Shown here one piece after another: positions 49,541 to 61,584 of a DNA stretch of 64,000 bases. A program made the translations under genes and the position numbers. Origin of the DNA: Macrocybe gigantea (Eukaryota > Basidiomycota > Agaricomycetes > Agaricales > Callistosporiaceae); NCBI GenBank assembly GCA_011319805.1, contig SJRY01000138.1, positions 124,001-188,000 on the forward strand. The letters are read 5' to 3'. Each line of letters begins with the position of its first letter. Position 1 is the first letter of the stretch. The notes beneath the pieces are model-generated. The model was given only the letters and a program-made list of their open reading frames with translations. It made no database searches and had not been told where the DNA came from.

Positions 49541-51412
49541 ATGCCTGCCCAAGTCCGCGACGACGCGGCGTGGTCCAATGCAGCAAAAAGTTTTTTTACG
49601 CTACCGCAGCCCTTCGGCGTCCTAGGATGTGCGGACTGCCCCGATCCCTTTTTCTCTGCGGCCGAGTTCACCTCTCAGTGCACCGACCAGTGCGTGGTCA
49701 TTGCCTGTAACGATCCCAACCACGGCGAGTCAAATTGCAAGGGAAATGACGGGAGTGGTCATTGCGACCTCGTCTGCAACGGGGGACTCAATTGCACCGA
49801 TCAGTGCGCCGACTTCGACGCCCTTGTAAGTGCACGTATAGCTTCTCGCTCAGTCAGCTCAAGCAAAATCCTGTCAGTGCTGCTCCTGCTCACAGCGCTC
49901 GAACATGCAGCTTTGTACTACCATCCATCCTTCTGACACCCAGCTTTCTTGGGACCGATCCATTAATGAGTTTCTCTGCGCCTGTGGTCAGTCCACGCCA
50001 CAGACATTTGCTCCACCCTATTCGCCTTCATGTTCGCCCTTGGTGTCCGGGATCCCGTATGCGTCTCTGCAAACACCTACTTCTCTAGATACTGTTCCAT
50101 CGGACATCCTGTCGCAAATAGACGTCTCTGATAGCGACTCGCGGTCGCAGACGGGGTCGTGTACGCCCCTCCTCACACCAGAACCCTCTGTGCTTCTGCC
50201 CAGTGAACAGCCGCCGGTAGCTTGTATGTGGGGAGACTGTAATGCCTCCTTTGACACCCTGGCACAACTAGCTGATCATGTCCATCTCGCACACCTCACG
50301 GTCGATCCAAGCCTCCCCTTGCCTGACGGCCTGCTCGCAGGACCGGGCCCTGAACATACCTCCCTGACTTGCCTCTGGAAAAATTGTTCTGTTCCTGCAG
50401 CGATGCCACTTCCTTCTGAAACTCAGATCGAGGAAGTGCTTGGCTTTCTCGCGAACCATCTTTTCCACGACCATCTGGGGATTTCCAGCGTCCCTGCGAA
50501 CGCCGGATTTAACACAGAGTATGAGAGTACTCTCGTGTCGCATCCAGACTCGGTTGTGAGGAGCTCATCGTCGTCACCATCGTCATCCGAACCACCGGCA
50601 CCACTGGTGCAACAATGCACAACGGTACATAAATGCTTTTGGCAGTCATGCGGACGCACCTTTGAAAATTGTGATGAATTGACGGCTCACCTTACCGCCG
50701 ATCATGTTGGGGGTGGGAAAGCGCACTACGAATGCTTTTGGGAGGGTTGCACTCGTAACGGAAGCAATGGCTTCTCCAGCAAGCAAAAGATTTGCCGTCA
50801 CCTACAAGTCGGTGGTCTCCCCGTATTTCATAACGCTTCAGTTGACATTTACCCTTTTAACAGTCGCACACCGGGCATCGGCCATTTCAGTGCGAAATTT
50901 GCCATCAAAACTTTTCAGAGGCGGCCACCTTGCAGCAACATATGCGCAGGCACACTCGAGAAAGTATGTTGTTTTCCGATTCAGCGTATCACTGGATCAT
51001 CATATCATGTCAGAACCATACGTCTGTGACCACCCGGGATGTGGAAAATCCTTTGCTATTGCTGGTGCCCTTACCATACACAAACGCATCCACAATGGGC
51101 ATAAACCATTCTCGTGTCCATATTGTAACCGGTAAGCATATCGCGTTTGAGTAGCATTTGGCCAAAGTATGACCATGCTTTTCACATAAGCGCTTTTACC
51201 GAGTCTTCAAACCTCTCAAAACATGTATGTCTCGTCCCTTTGTCCTGCTTGCTCATGCTCAAGGCCGTATCCATCCTCAGCTACGCACGCATACTGGCAT
51301 ACGTCCCTACGTTTGCCCTGAGCCAGGGTGTAGTAAGGCATTTGCAAGACCTGATCAACTCTCGAGACACCGGAACGTCCATGCCAGGAGGAGTCGCCAG
51401 GCTGAGATCTGA
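49541..51412 (+). CDS. Zap1-type zinc-responsive C2H2 transcription factor
   Basis: About eight C2H2 fingers: [26 protein letters not shown] (long loop), [94 protein letters not shown] and [20 protein letters not shown]. The C-x-W-x2-C fingers are typical of yeast Zap1, whose first pair senses zinc while the last five bind DNA. The N-terminus is Cys-rich ([42 protein letters not shown]), a further possible metal-binding region. Introns after CADFDAL (GTAAGT), within finger 4, after RRHTRE (GTATGT), within finger 7 after CNR, and after SNLSKH all join in frame. The product is expected in the nucleus and to control zinc uptake genes; the name is withheld because orthology was not tested. Confidence 0.85.
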
Positions 51413-51719
51413 GCACCGACGCTCGTAATGTACAGTATATGTAGTTCAGAATTAGCGTAGGGTATTTTATTTTCCTTTCAAACTTCACCGATGCAACAGT
51501 GATATCCTATGAATATATATGTGTATATATAACAAAAAGCTGATACACAGACACTCTCTGGTGTGGCCGGGATATGCACAGGAAAAATTAAGAAAATTAA
51601 CTTGACAGACGTAGCATTATGAGATTGGATTGAGTCATAGAATGCAATTAGAATGGCACCTAAAGTACACAGTACGCATGCTGCAAGACTTTAAAACGAA
51701 AGCGTGACGGAATCGTCCA
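51413..51719. other. Spacer between convergent genes
   Basis: These 307 AT-rich bases lie between the Zap1-type gene and the leucine-rich-repeat gene and contain the two 3' UTRs. No other feature is seen. Confidence 0.5.
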
Positions 51720-53370
51720 TCAATCATTAAAATCATCAGCAATGGAGGAATCCAGGTGCATCACTTGTACTATGTCGTGGTTCGGAGTGTCTGAATCCAA
51801 TTCCATGCTTCCAGTGTCTTCTGTCGGTGTTGGTTCCCGGTCCTTGAGTTTGTCAGATAGCTGGTCGCCATCGTCCAAGAAGTCGAGACATCCCCACTGA
51901 CAGCCCCTCCAGCGAACGGGAATTAGGCCTCCAACACGAACGCCTGCGATGGTATGTTCCCATGAGAAGCGCTGCTCAGCATGTTGTACAAGTACGGTCT
52001 TCTGATGATGTCGTGCTGATGGACAGGTCCCGACTCCAGACATGCCCACGGCGATCATCGGATCCGCGGCCTCCTCGTCACAGAACAGCATCGACTTGGG
52101 ATCACAAGCGTGAAGGATCTTCTGTATATGCGGCGGTATCGAATTGAAAAACTGTCGCTTCCCACGCGGTGGGATAACGGTGTTCGCCTCTGGGATACCA
52201 TCAAGCGGGAAAGCATAATAAGCCCGGAGGTTGGTGACACCTTCATCTGTTGACGTGAACAATACGCGCAACGCCAATTCCGATAGAGGAGTGATTCTCG
52301 GCAGACAGTGTTCAACCACCGATAGGATGCGTCTGGGAGTACTTCGTGCCCATAATGATGATTGGCTGCCGATAGATGAATGTGGCGATTCCGGTGATTG
52401 TTTGAAGGGGTTCGGATACAAGCTCAATTGCGACAGAGACATATGTAGCATCTCCGAAGGCAGGTATTCAATGCGATTGTTAGCTATATTCAGGGTATGA
52501 AGATGATTTAGATTCGCTATCTCTGGCGGAATATGCGTGATGAGATTGTTTCCTGGTGCGAGGTACTATGAGGAATGGTCTCTGAGAAGATTAAGGGACT
52601 CACGCAGAGACAGGACACATAAATTCTGAACGTTCATCAATTCTACAGGGAGGCTCCTGATCTTGTTCGAAGACAGGAATAGCTGGAGCTCTTCTCTAGG
52701 GAGACCAAAACAAGGCATAGCGACGCTACGTGTACGAGAAAAAAGCCTCGCACCCGACGCGCCATCACCCGCAGGCTCTGTTACTGTGCGCGTAAAAGGC
52801 CGTTCACCTGGGAGAGAAAGGGTTGTGTTTGAACGTTCAACCTTTTCAGGGGGTATGAAGAAGTTTGCCATGTCTGAGATGAAGTTTAACGGTATATGCG
52901 TCAAATTATGATTGCTGGAGTTGACCGATCAACACGCGTCAAGGTGAGAGATGAAGCTCTGTTGATACATACTCCAAGAAGACGGCACCATGGCCGCGAT
53001 CAAACGCTTTCGTACTAGCCTCGTCCCATATGGCGGCCTCAGGGTCCGCATCGGTTTGCAAGGTTGAGCTCACGGGAGAGACTGGGCCCAAGTACTTCTC
53101 AGGCTCATAGTACCGAGATTTTTTAGCTGGGATCTCGAGCGAGGGAGTCATGGGAGGGGGAGAACGTTTTTTCTCGTATTGAGGGGGGCGTCGGTTTGCC
53201 TTGACGGAGGCAGCAAATGGATGGGACAGCCCATAAGACGGGAGTTCCAAAACTTCATTTTCCACCAAAATTGTATCGCTAGCATGAGATGGGGAGGATG
53301 GAGGAGAAGAGTCTAACAGGGAGCATGGCGATGAGGGCGGCGAGCTTGAGGCAGAAAACGCGGGGAACAT
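51720..53370 (-). CDS. Leucine-rich-repeat protein
   Basis: The start MFPAFSASSSPPSSPCSLLD (ATG 53368-53370) precedes a Ser/Pro-rich N-terminus with RYYEPEKYLGPVSPV. Then come EAAIWDEASTKAFDRGHGAV and FLEY, and leucine-rich repeats: LTHIPLNFISDMANF, LQLFLSSNKIRSLPVELMNV, NLCVLSLR, NNLITHIPPEIANLNHLHTL and NIANNRIEYLPSEMLHMSLS. The C-terminal domain has SELALRVLFTSTDEGVTNLR and GLIPVRWRGCQWGCLDFLDD and ends SSIADDFND. LRRs are protein-binding surfaces; the ligand is unknown. Several short introns interrupt the repeats. About 500 residues. There is no membrane helix or kinase domain. Confidence 0.75.
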
Positions 53371-53439
53371 GGTGGAGGAGGAAATAAACAATCACGTAAA
53401 ACGCGTCTCGATATTATAGTCACATGACTGCTTTATTAC

Positions 53440-54393
53440 CTAATTCGCGCTACTGGTCTCCGTCGGTGACTTGGGCGCGTCGAGCACGATGGGTTCTCCC
53501 TTGGCACGCATTTCCTGCCATTCAGCAACTTGTCCAGCAATCAGATTTTCTCTCTTCTCTCTCCTCTCCGCCACTAGTCGCAATATATGGGACCGCTTCG
53601 TCGCGAATGGTTCGTTGAACTTCCAGCCCTTTGCCTGTCCTTTCGTTAGACGGAGAAGTTCATACTTTTGCATCGTCCGCGTCTCTTGGATTCGAAAGTT
53701 CTCTTCAATCCAATTTTCCCTCCTAGACCTTTCCTCAGCTTCCATATCTTCTAAACGCAGAGGGTAGTAGAATGGATCCACCAAGCCCACAACCGCGCGT
53801 TTGAATGTCCTAAAGGTCTTCCGTTGACGGCCTCGGCTCGGCTCGGGAGCTATGTAATTGTCGGTTCGAATATATGTTGTTTGCACTCCATAGATGGCCA
53901 ATAAATAGGAGCGGATATCGGTTTTCGTGACGGACTTGGGAACGCGGAAGGTCGCTTCGTAAGGATTATACGGTTCGCCGAGAGAGGTGTTGTTTCGCAC
54001 AAGGCGGAAGATGATGTTTGGGAGATACACCCGTTGACCCACAACCTGCAACCCCTTCTCTCCATTCAGCCGTACTGTCCGCAGACCGCGTACGCGGGAC
54101 CTTCGTGTGCTTATGCGTTGTAACCATTCTCCTGCAGTCACCTCCCGCCCGTTGACATCTGCGATTTCCCCTTTGGCACGGAGTCGGTCATATCGAGCTT
54201 TCTCAGTGGGTGTGAGGCCTTCTAGGGTAGAGTCGGAAGTGCCTGGCTCGGTGGGGCCAAATTTTTTGGCACGACGAAGCCGGACTGCAAGGGGAGTGGA
54301 AGCGGTACGAGCAACGCGAGCAGCTTCCGGAAGTGATGTCGGAGGCTTTGTGGAATACGCCCGACGAAACACAAGTCTCAAGGACTGCATCAT
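53440..54393 (-). CDS. MRP20: Mitochondrial large-subunit ribosomal protein uL23m
   Basis: Single-exon gene of 317 codons. The presequence MMQSLRLVFRRAYSTKPPTS is Arg-rich and lacks acidic residues, as for mitochondrial import. The uL23 core is QRVYLPNIIFRLVRNNTSLG, NPYEATFRVPKSVTKTDIRS and YLLAIYGVQTTYIRTDNYIA. A charged C-terminal extension follows (MEAEERSRRENWIEENFRI, LRLVAERREKRENLIAGQVA). uL23m lies near the polypeptide exit tunnel of the mitoribosome. It is divergent from the Dcr2-like gene, 176 bases away, with a perfect 12-bp palindrome between them. No frame break. Confidence 0.9.
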   Translation of the reverse strand: MMQSLRLVFRRAYSTKPPTSLPEAARVARTASTPLAVRLRRAKKFGPTEPGTSDSTLEGLTPTEKARYDRLRAKGEIADVNGREVTAGEWLQRISTRRSRVRGLRTVRLNGEKGLQVVGQRVYLPNIIFRLVRNNTSLGEPYNPYEATFRVPKSVTKTDIRSYLLAIYGVQTTYIRTDNYIAPEPSRGRQRKTFRTFKRAVVGLVDPFYYPLRLEDMEAEERSRRENWIEENFRIQETRTMQKYELLRLTKGQAKGWKFNEPFATKRSHILRLVAERREKRENLIAGQVAEWQEMRAKGEPIVLDAPKSPTETSSAN

Positions 54394-54442
54394 GCGAGAC
54401 GATGTTACCCAGTGAGCAAGCCGAATTTGTGAAATTTCTATG

Positions 54443-54454
54443 TATCACGTGATA
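54443..54454. promoter_or_regulatory. TATCACGTGATA palindrome in the uL23m/DCR2 divergent promoter
   Basis: A perfect 12-bp palindrome, 50 bases from the uL23m start codon, with a CACGTG core and the extended RTCACGTGAY form favoured by Cbf1-type bHLH proteins. Function is inferred from form and position. Confidence 0.5.
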
Positions 54455-54569
54455 GTTAGCGTGGCCAAATCCTTGTCGGTTGTCGAGCACTTCATGGGAG
54501 CTTGAAGCAGGTCGTCGTTCTCACTCGACGTCCTTCCCGCTCACGACTCACTCCGTCAGAAACGAGGAA

Positions 54570-57093
54570 ATGGCAGCCAAATCATTCAGGTTAATTCGTT
54601 GGCTCAAGTCAATCTGTGCACCCACCACCACCGTCATCTGCTTCTCATTCCTACTAACCTGGATTTTCGTACTTTACCAACCTTCCCCAGGACCTGGTTT
54701 GATACAGAAACTAGGCTGGCAATCATGGGAAGTAGTATCGATGCCAAACGACCAGCAGGTTCCTGCGTCTTCAAACGCGAATGCAGATTCAGGCAAGACG
54801 AATCTAGACATTCCTCAAGGTGTGGACTGGTGGAATGTTACTGCCCCACCAGAAAAGGTTGATTCAGCCAGCTTTCCACTGGACGTTTGGGCTCCGTTGC
54901 TTCCACATGATACCGGCTGTGCGTAGTCATCCGGCTGTATTAGCGATATCGAATTGAAACGGATTCTGATCAGTGTCTGAAATTACCGTCACCCGCTGTT
55001 TCGTCAACCCGGCACTCCGGGAAGACCTCTGTGCGCCCGAGTCCACTAGTGAACAAGATGCCATCAAGGGGAAGTGGGTCCGCGTCGCGCGTGATTTGAA
55101 CCTTGAAGCAGGTTTCTACTCGGGCTGGTTGGTGCGTATGAGATGTCCATATAGACAACATACTAAAATGCCATCAGAATATATATTACCGCCGTACAAG
55201 GAGACAAGATATTAACCTTATCACCAATATACGCCTTTTACCGGATGGGGAAGAGCTATCATCCCAAGAGAATTGGCAGAAAGTTTCCACTTCGCTTAGA
55301 ACTGGGGTTATAGGGAGCCCCCCACTCTATCTGTGGTATTGCACTGGCAAGACTGCGGCCGACATGAGTGCTCATGAGCGATCCAATCTCATAACGGAAA
55401 TCGACGTTCTCTATGGTGAAGACGTGCCGTGGTATGGGTTTGAGAAGTTGGAACCCGCTACTGTACCAGAAAGAGGACGAGTGGAGGCTACTTGGATCAC
55501 CTACAGGCGAGGTGTAAAAGGTGTTTAAATACATTTTTCTGCACTTGCGGAATCGCTGATATTTCGGCTTTAGTACCCCTCGTGCACCACCTTTGCATTT
55601 CTCGAGAGCAGGGAAATTCAAGATTGTTCAAGTCGCGGATCTTCATTTTTCCGTTTCCCAAGGCCATTGCCGCGACAGCAGCCTACATCCTTGTCAACAT
55701 GCGGACAATCTTACATCTTCCCTTCTTGGAAGGGTTTTGGAGACCGAAAACCCGGACCTAGTCGTTTTCACCGGCGACCAGCTGAACGGCCAAGGAACGT
55801 CATGGGATCCCAAATCTGTTCTCGCCAAATTTGCCCGCGCCGTCACTGACAGGCAAATACCTTGGGCAGCTGTGTTTGGAAACCACGATGACGAGGATGG
55901 CTTGAAAAGAGAAGATCAAATCACGTTGATGAAATCACTGCCATACAGTCTTGTCGAACGCGGCCCAAAGGATGTGCATGGCAGCGGAAATTATGTACTG
56001 AAAGTATTCAGTGCCGATCCGTGAGTTTCAAAGACTTCTTCGGTTGGAACATGCAGAAAATTTTTGGTAGATCAAAAACCCAGTTGTTGACCCTATATTT
56101 CCTGGATTCAGGTTCATATTCAAGGGGCTACTTTGATTGGTTTACTGGCTGGTTCACCCCTACGGCGTATGACTGGATACGTCAGGCAAGTGCTTCTAGT
56201 ACTGTTTTGTTTTCGCTTCTTTATTAAATTTGAACAGAGTCAAATCGACTGGTTCCTACAAGAGTCAGGTGAGCTCACACCTGCAGATTGTCACCAATTT
56301 TGTCACTAGCGAACGACCTCCAGGCGCCATTAAGCAGATTGAACGCCCTTTTACTCCTGATACGGCGAAGGACCTTGGCCACGCATGGAGCAAGAGGCAA
56401 TCACAGCTCTTGCCGGATATCAAGCGCCTCGCAAAACCCAACGCCATGATGTTTTTCCATATCCCTCTGTCCGTCTTTAGACTCTTCTTAGATACGACAT
56501 GCACTGATTACCCTAGGCCGGAATCATACAACAAGCCGGATAAAGATCCTCAGACAGGCCGTCCCCTAGACTTCGGAATCCATGATCAAGAAAGACCCGG
56601 AAATGCTAAGGAAAGTGATGGCTTCTTTGAGAAGGCTCTCTTGAAGGCCAAAGAGAGTGATCATAGAAACAAAGGCGATTCTTTGGAGGTTAAAATAGTT
56701 GGAAATGGCCACTGTCACAGTAAGACTTTCTCTCTTATGATGTCGCCTGTTGCTTGCCCTCAATCCTACCTAAGTTACAGAGAACTGCCGACGTGTGAAG
56801 GATATATGGCTATGTTTCGGCGGCGGAGGGTAAGGCCAAAAGTTGTATTAGTTTTGACGTCTGAATAATCGGTGGACAAAATCAGGTCTTATGCAGGCTA
56901 CGGAAAGATAGGGTAACAAATGAATTTTCTTCATTGCCTCATCACTGACATATAAAATGGCAGGTTCGACCGGCGATTCCGGGTATACGAAATCTCAGAT
57001 TATGGTGAGACCATTAGAACATACAAGTACACGGAGCACGACGAGATTGTCGATGATATGGTTCTTATCGGTCGAGGAGCAGTCGCTACATGA
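54570..57093 (+). CDS. DCR2: Dcr2-like metallophosphatase, membrane-anchored
   Basis: Calcineurin-like phosphoesterase of the Dcr2 group; in yeast Dcr2 affects cell-cycle start and dampens the unfolded protein response by dephosphorylating Ire1. The N-terminus MAAKSFRLIRWLKSICAPTT has a single anchor helix (TVICFSFLLTWIFVLY). Phosphoesterase motifs: FKIVQVADLHFSV (D-x-H), ENPDLVVFTGDQLNG (GD), WAAVFGNHDDEDG (GNHD), MMFFHIPL (H) and VKIVGNGHCH (G-H-x-H). The end is FDRRFRVYEISDYGETIR, with the stop at 57091-57093. Many short introns; the final exon after GCAG near 56965 joins in frame. About 620 residues. Confidence 0.92.
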
Positions 57094-57206
57094 TATGTAT
57101 TTTTGGGTACATGTACAATTATTTATTAATTTCCGAGGATATTACGAAATAATCAACCTCTTGCTAAGGTCAAACATCATTCACACTCGCTTGCCGCAAT
57201 ACCATT

Positions 57207-60200
57207 ATGTCGTCCAGGACAAGCGGAGGTTCAAGCCACCCATCGAGACGCGACAACCAGTCGATATCGTCCAATCATTCGTCGTCATCACGCAGCGAAC
57301 GAAGTCAGCGACATGCCCCTCATGTAAGGTCTACCCTCAACAACTCTCAACCGACTAACATGATTTGAACATTCAGCCATACGTAGAGTCGGCTGTAACC
57401 CGCCTCCTTATGTCCATCAAGCAGCTTCTCGAGTCGCTAACGCGTTGGAGCGAGGGGAAAGTGGACGAGAATCACGTTAGCGACGTGTATGTCCAGCTTG
57501 GAAATGACTTCAATGGAGCTGTTGCAGCGTTCGGGTCGTTCAACATTGACATGAGGTATGCAGGTCCGACACGCTCAGATCATTATCTTACGCGCGTTTC
57601 TCAGCGAATTGTTAGATGTTCCGGAGGATCTCCGCAACGTTCTCGAGCAGTGTCTCGCAGAAGAGGCCACTCCCGACAACCTCAACATATACCTCCCACA
57701 CGTCCGCAAGATAATTACCAATCTGCTCCAGGGGCTACGATCGAAACAATCCATCTACCGTCGCATAGTTTCGGAACATCGTAAAGGATCTGATTCTGGC
57801 AGTCATGGCAGGAGCGAAAGCCGGTCGTCCCGCGGCGATCGCCCCTCCAGTCGGACCGAGGGTTCGCATCGTTCGCACCAGTCACGTTCAGGGGTAGAAG
57901 GCGAACGCGTCTCACGGAAGAGCGCACATGCCTCCGGCAGTGTCCAAGATCAACCACCAATGCCTAGCACCTCTTCCGCCGGGGATGGGCACTTCGTCGG
58001 AGGCTTTGCGCCAGGTCTGATAGAGCAACCCACCCAACAGCGAGAGCCAGATACGTCACCTTCTGTAGATAAGGAGGCGATGCAAGAGGAGGCGAAGGAT
58101 ACGCAGAGTTTCGTGCCGCTGGAAGAATCCCAGTCTGACCCTATTGGCGCCCAGGCTTCTGACTCCGTTGCAGACCAATCCGTGGATTCTACACCAAAGC
58201 CTTCATACTCCCATCCCGCAGTCCCCGCCAGCGTCAAGCGCTATTCTCTTGTTGACAAACCCGTTTCACCTCCTGCCGTTGTAGTCGAGCCATCCAGCCC
58301 TAACAGTCCCGATCTAACCAATGGATCGTCGTCACCGCCACCAGCAACACCCCCTTTACCTGAAGTCCCCGCGGCGATGGCAAATTCGCTTGCCGCTCTG
58401 AAAAGGAACGACGTCTTGGAACGACGTGCTTCCAAGAGGTACTCTTATTTCAATATCGCAAAGATGACCGGAAATCTACCAAGTCGGGACCGACCACGCG
58501 ATCGAATTCCAACAGGCGTTCCTTGGCGGCGTCGTCCGCTCTTACGCAGGGCGAACTTGCCGTTCTTGCAGAAGTCGACGAGGAACCTCAGCCTGAGCAG
58601 CGTGTTACCAAAGAGCGTTCAAGGACGGCAACACCAGACGGACAAGACATTCCACCAGTTCCACGACTACCAGGCCCTCTCGAACCAGCACCAGAGACCG
58701 TTGCAGCACCTGGAATGGACGATATGAACGAGCCCTCGAAAATAACCGTTTTCTTGCAACTCGGAAGAGAAGTTAAGAAAGCGACGATAGAATCTAAAAT
58801 ATCGTCAGCGTCCCTGCGCGTCCTTTTCGTCGACAAATTCTCTTACAATCCTGGCTTGGAGAATTTCCCCGCAATCTACATCCGTGATCCCTCGAGCGGT
58901 GTGCAATATGAATTGGAGGACACCGACGAAATTAAAGAGAAGTGTCTTTTGTCGTTAAATATCGAACGTACGTCAACAAACCCACATTTTTCGTATACGC
59001 AGATCTTGAATAGACATCTTTGTCTAGCATTAGACCAGATCAAACAACATATTGACACCCAGATGTCGACACTCTCTCAAGACATCAAAGAACTGCGTTC
59101 AGTGGTCGCCAATCTGCGGCACGCGTCACCCGCCGTTCTTACAGAACCTTTCGCAGAAAGCACTCCTCCTCCTGCAACCAGACCGAGTGATCGACAATTT
59201 CAAACGGTCGCGCGGAGGCTATCGCGATTCGTGGGCAGTTCGTCAGCTCAGCCCCTTTTGTCAGAGATCACATCCTCTCCTACGATACCTCACATGTTGC
59301 CCCAAATCACAGGCCAATCGTTACAACCGCAGATGACAGGCGGATCGATATTGTCGGACTACTCGAGCCGAGTAGTGACGGACCTCAAGACGCAGTTTGA
59401 CGAGCTGCAGAACCTGCGCCGGGATCTCGGAATCATGCGGCAGCTGTACACTGAATTCATGAAACAGACAAAGGATTCTCTTAGTGCACTGCGAACGCAG
59501 ACGCAGTCTGTGAAGCAGCTGGCGAGCACGAGCGTCGGCGGGGCCCGCGCGTATATCGACTCGGGCAAAAAGAAGCTGGACACGCGCAGTCAGACCGTGT
59601 TGACTGAGGTGGAAAAGTTGCTAGACACGGTCGAGGGCATGAAAGACGACGTGACGAAGCGGCAGATTACGCCCAAGGAACAATACGTCAAGAGCGTCAA
59701 GCAGGACATCGCAAAAGTCGCGACAGAGTTGGAGAGTCTGAAGGAGCACATCAACACGATCAAGCCTATGTGGAAGAAGACTTGGGAGGAGGAGCTGCAG
59801 AACATTGTGGAGGAGCAGCAGTTCTTGACGCACCAAGAAGAGTTCTTGAACGACCTTATCGAGGACCACAAGGCGGTGGTGGAGGTGTACGGGCACATTG
59901 GGAAGGTGATTTCGCTTCGGACGCCGTCGCTCAACGGCAAAGGCAGATTGCGCACGTTCAAGCCTCCACCGCCAGAAGAGGGACACAATGGGCTGAGCAC
60001 GTGATGTTGGAGATTCGAGGCGCGGCTGTGGACCCGGAGAAGCGGATGAAGGCGATAGAGGCGAATCAGCGCAATCGCGAGAAGGAGCGCGCCGCGCGGG
60101 AGGAGGATTGGCAGACGGAGCTTTCGGAGTTTGTGGGGGGTAAGAAGCTGCGGATGACAGGAGGGGCCGACGAGGCAGAACGAGTGCGGCAGAAGCGGAA

Positions 60201-60294
60201 TGAGATGACGCTGAAGGCGATGTTTGCGCCGTCCAATACGAGCTCACCGATGTCGATGAGTTCGGACTTGTCTTCCTTTGGGTCAACACCATAG
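57207..60294 (+). CDS. BUD6: Actin-interacting protein Bud6/Aip3
   Basis: Polarity factor that works with formins and actin at hyphal tips and septa. The start MSSRTSGGSSHPSRRDNQSI splices to PYVESAVTRLLMSIKQLLES, then HVSDVYVQLGNDFNGAVAAF, ELLDVPEDLRNVLEQCLAEE, LPHVRKIITNLLQGLRSKQS, a disordered Ser/Pro region, and the Aip3 core KITVFLQLGREVKKATIESK with ASLRVLFVDKFSYNPGLENF. The C-terminal coiled coil has FDELQNLRRDLGIMRQLYTE and QYVKSVKQDIAKVATELESL. It ends SSDLSSFGSTP. One-base breaks occur at about 58473 (A run; reads KMTGKSTKSGPTTRS when repaired) and about 60002 (reads GLSTVMLEIRGAAVDPEKR). About 960 residues, as usual. Confidence 0.93.
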
Positions 60295-60619
60295 CACACA
60301 GACGCTCTTTTTTCCTCTCTTCCGTTTTTTGTGCTCTACTTTTTTCGCGTCCGTCGTTCGTGTTCCAGGACTGTCGATGCATTTGTTTTCTGATCGCGTT
60401 CTCGAGGAGCATTTCAGTATATATCTCTTGGCATTCATTACGCAGAACTGTAGGATTAGATTAATTATGACTATTCAAAGTACACGTGTGGCCTGTATTC
60501 GTTCAGTGCATGTACAGTACATGGCATCCCAAGAAACCCCGATAGGGTGTTTGCAAGACCGGTTGTAAGTCCTTCTATCTGCTCTTCTCTCCGGATTGAT
60601 ATCGTCAAGGCGTAGATGG

Positions 60620-61372
60620 CTGGTTCGTGAATTTGGAGTTTCGTTTGGAGCTGATGCTCAGACGGGTGACAAAGCGATTCAAGACGCTCGCACTACTTTG
60701 GACGCAGTTAAAGGATCATTCGAAGAACCCGGTACGGTGACTTACCGGGCCCGAGGCTTCGCAAGAGACGGGGTAGGAGCAGATTCGCCTGGAAGGCGCA
60801 CGCGTCCTGGGGTGAGGACGATGTAGGAGAGGCTGAAGGGTATGAAAGGCATTTCAGCGCGCAGACGACGAAGGCAGCATGAAGGACAGCAGAAGACAAT
60901 AAAGACCTCAAGCTCAAAGGGCCAGGCCAACCACGTGGATTGGATGACCGATCTGGGCAATTGGTTCCCCGATTTAGCTCTCGGGCTTATCTTATATCGA
61001 AGTGATCACGGGGTCCCGGTCAGACAGGCATTTATGACACAACTCGTCGACAGCCTCGGTACGTCTCTTTTTTTGTTTTCCTGCTTTCCACCCCACACGC
61101 CAATCAGAAATGTCTCAAACTCGTTCTGCACAGGTTCGCCGTCGTCTGTCGCGTGCTTGGCTGTGTTCTGAATGATTGCGCTTGCCCCTTCTAGTCCTCG
61201 ACCGCGGTCCACAGAGATTCACATCCATCACAGGCACAGACGCCTCCTCTCGACGCCCGCCGAGCCAGAACTGACATCGCGCACATCACGAGCAGCGAGT
61301 CGAAACGACTTGCGCTGGAAATCATCCAAGACCGGAACACGATGTGAGGCCTTGGTTGTGGCGTTTCAGACG
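60620..61372 (+). CDS. Hypothetical gene, structure uncertain
   Basis: Several plus-strand pieces look coding: FRLELMLRRVTKRFKTLALL followed by WTQLKDHSKNPVR (to about 60735), RFAWKAHASWGEDDVGEAEG (about 60785), and the best one, NHVDWMTDLGNWFPDLALGL followed by ILYRSDHGVPVRQAFMTQLV (about 60935-61058). A GTACGT donor and T-rich intron follow, then STAVHRDSHPSQAQTPPLDA and SSESKRLALEIIQDRNTM near 61200-61345. The frames do not join without one or two base changes, so the exact CDS is not settled. No family is recognised. The rest of 60295-61584 shows nothing else. Confidence 0.3.
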
Positions 61373-61584
61373 TTTTGGAGCTGATCATTGTCACCACCAA
61401 AAGAGAACGCATCGCACGCGTGTTCGCACATTAAAGAACCCATCTTTTTCCGCCAATAATCTATTAAACTACATTTCGCTTTGTTATCTCATTTGCGCTA
61501 TCCATGTATTACCATGTATTACAAGCATATCGTACTGTACATTATAGATATCTGTACACCACCATACACGGTGAGGAGTAAGAG

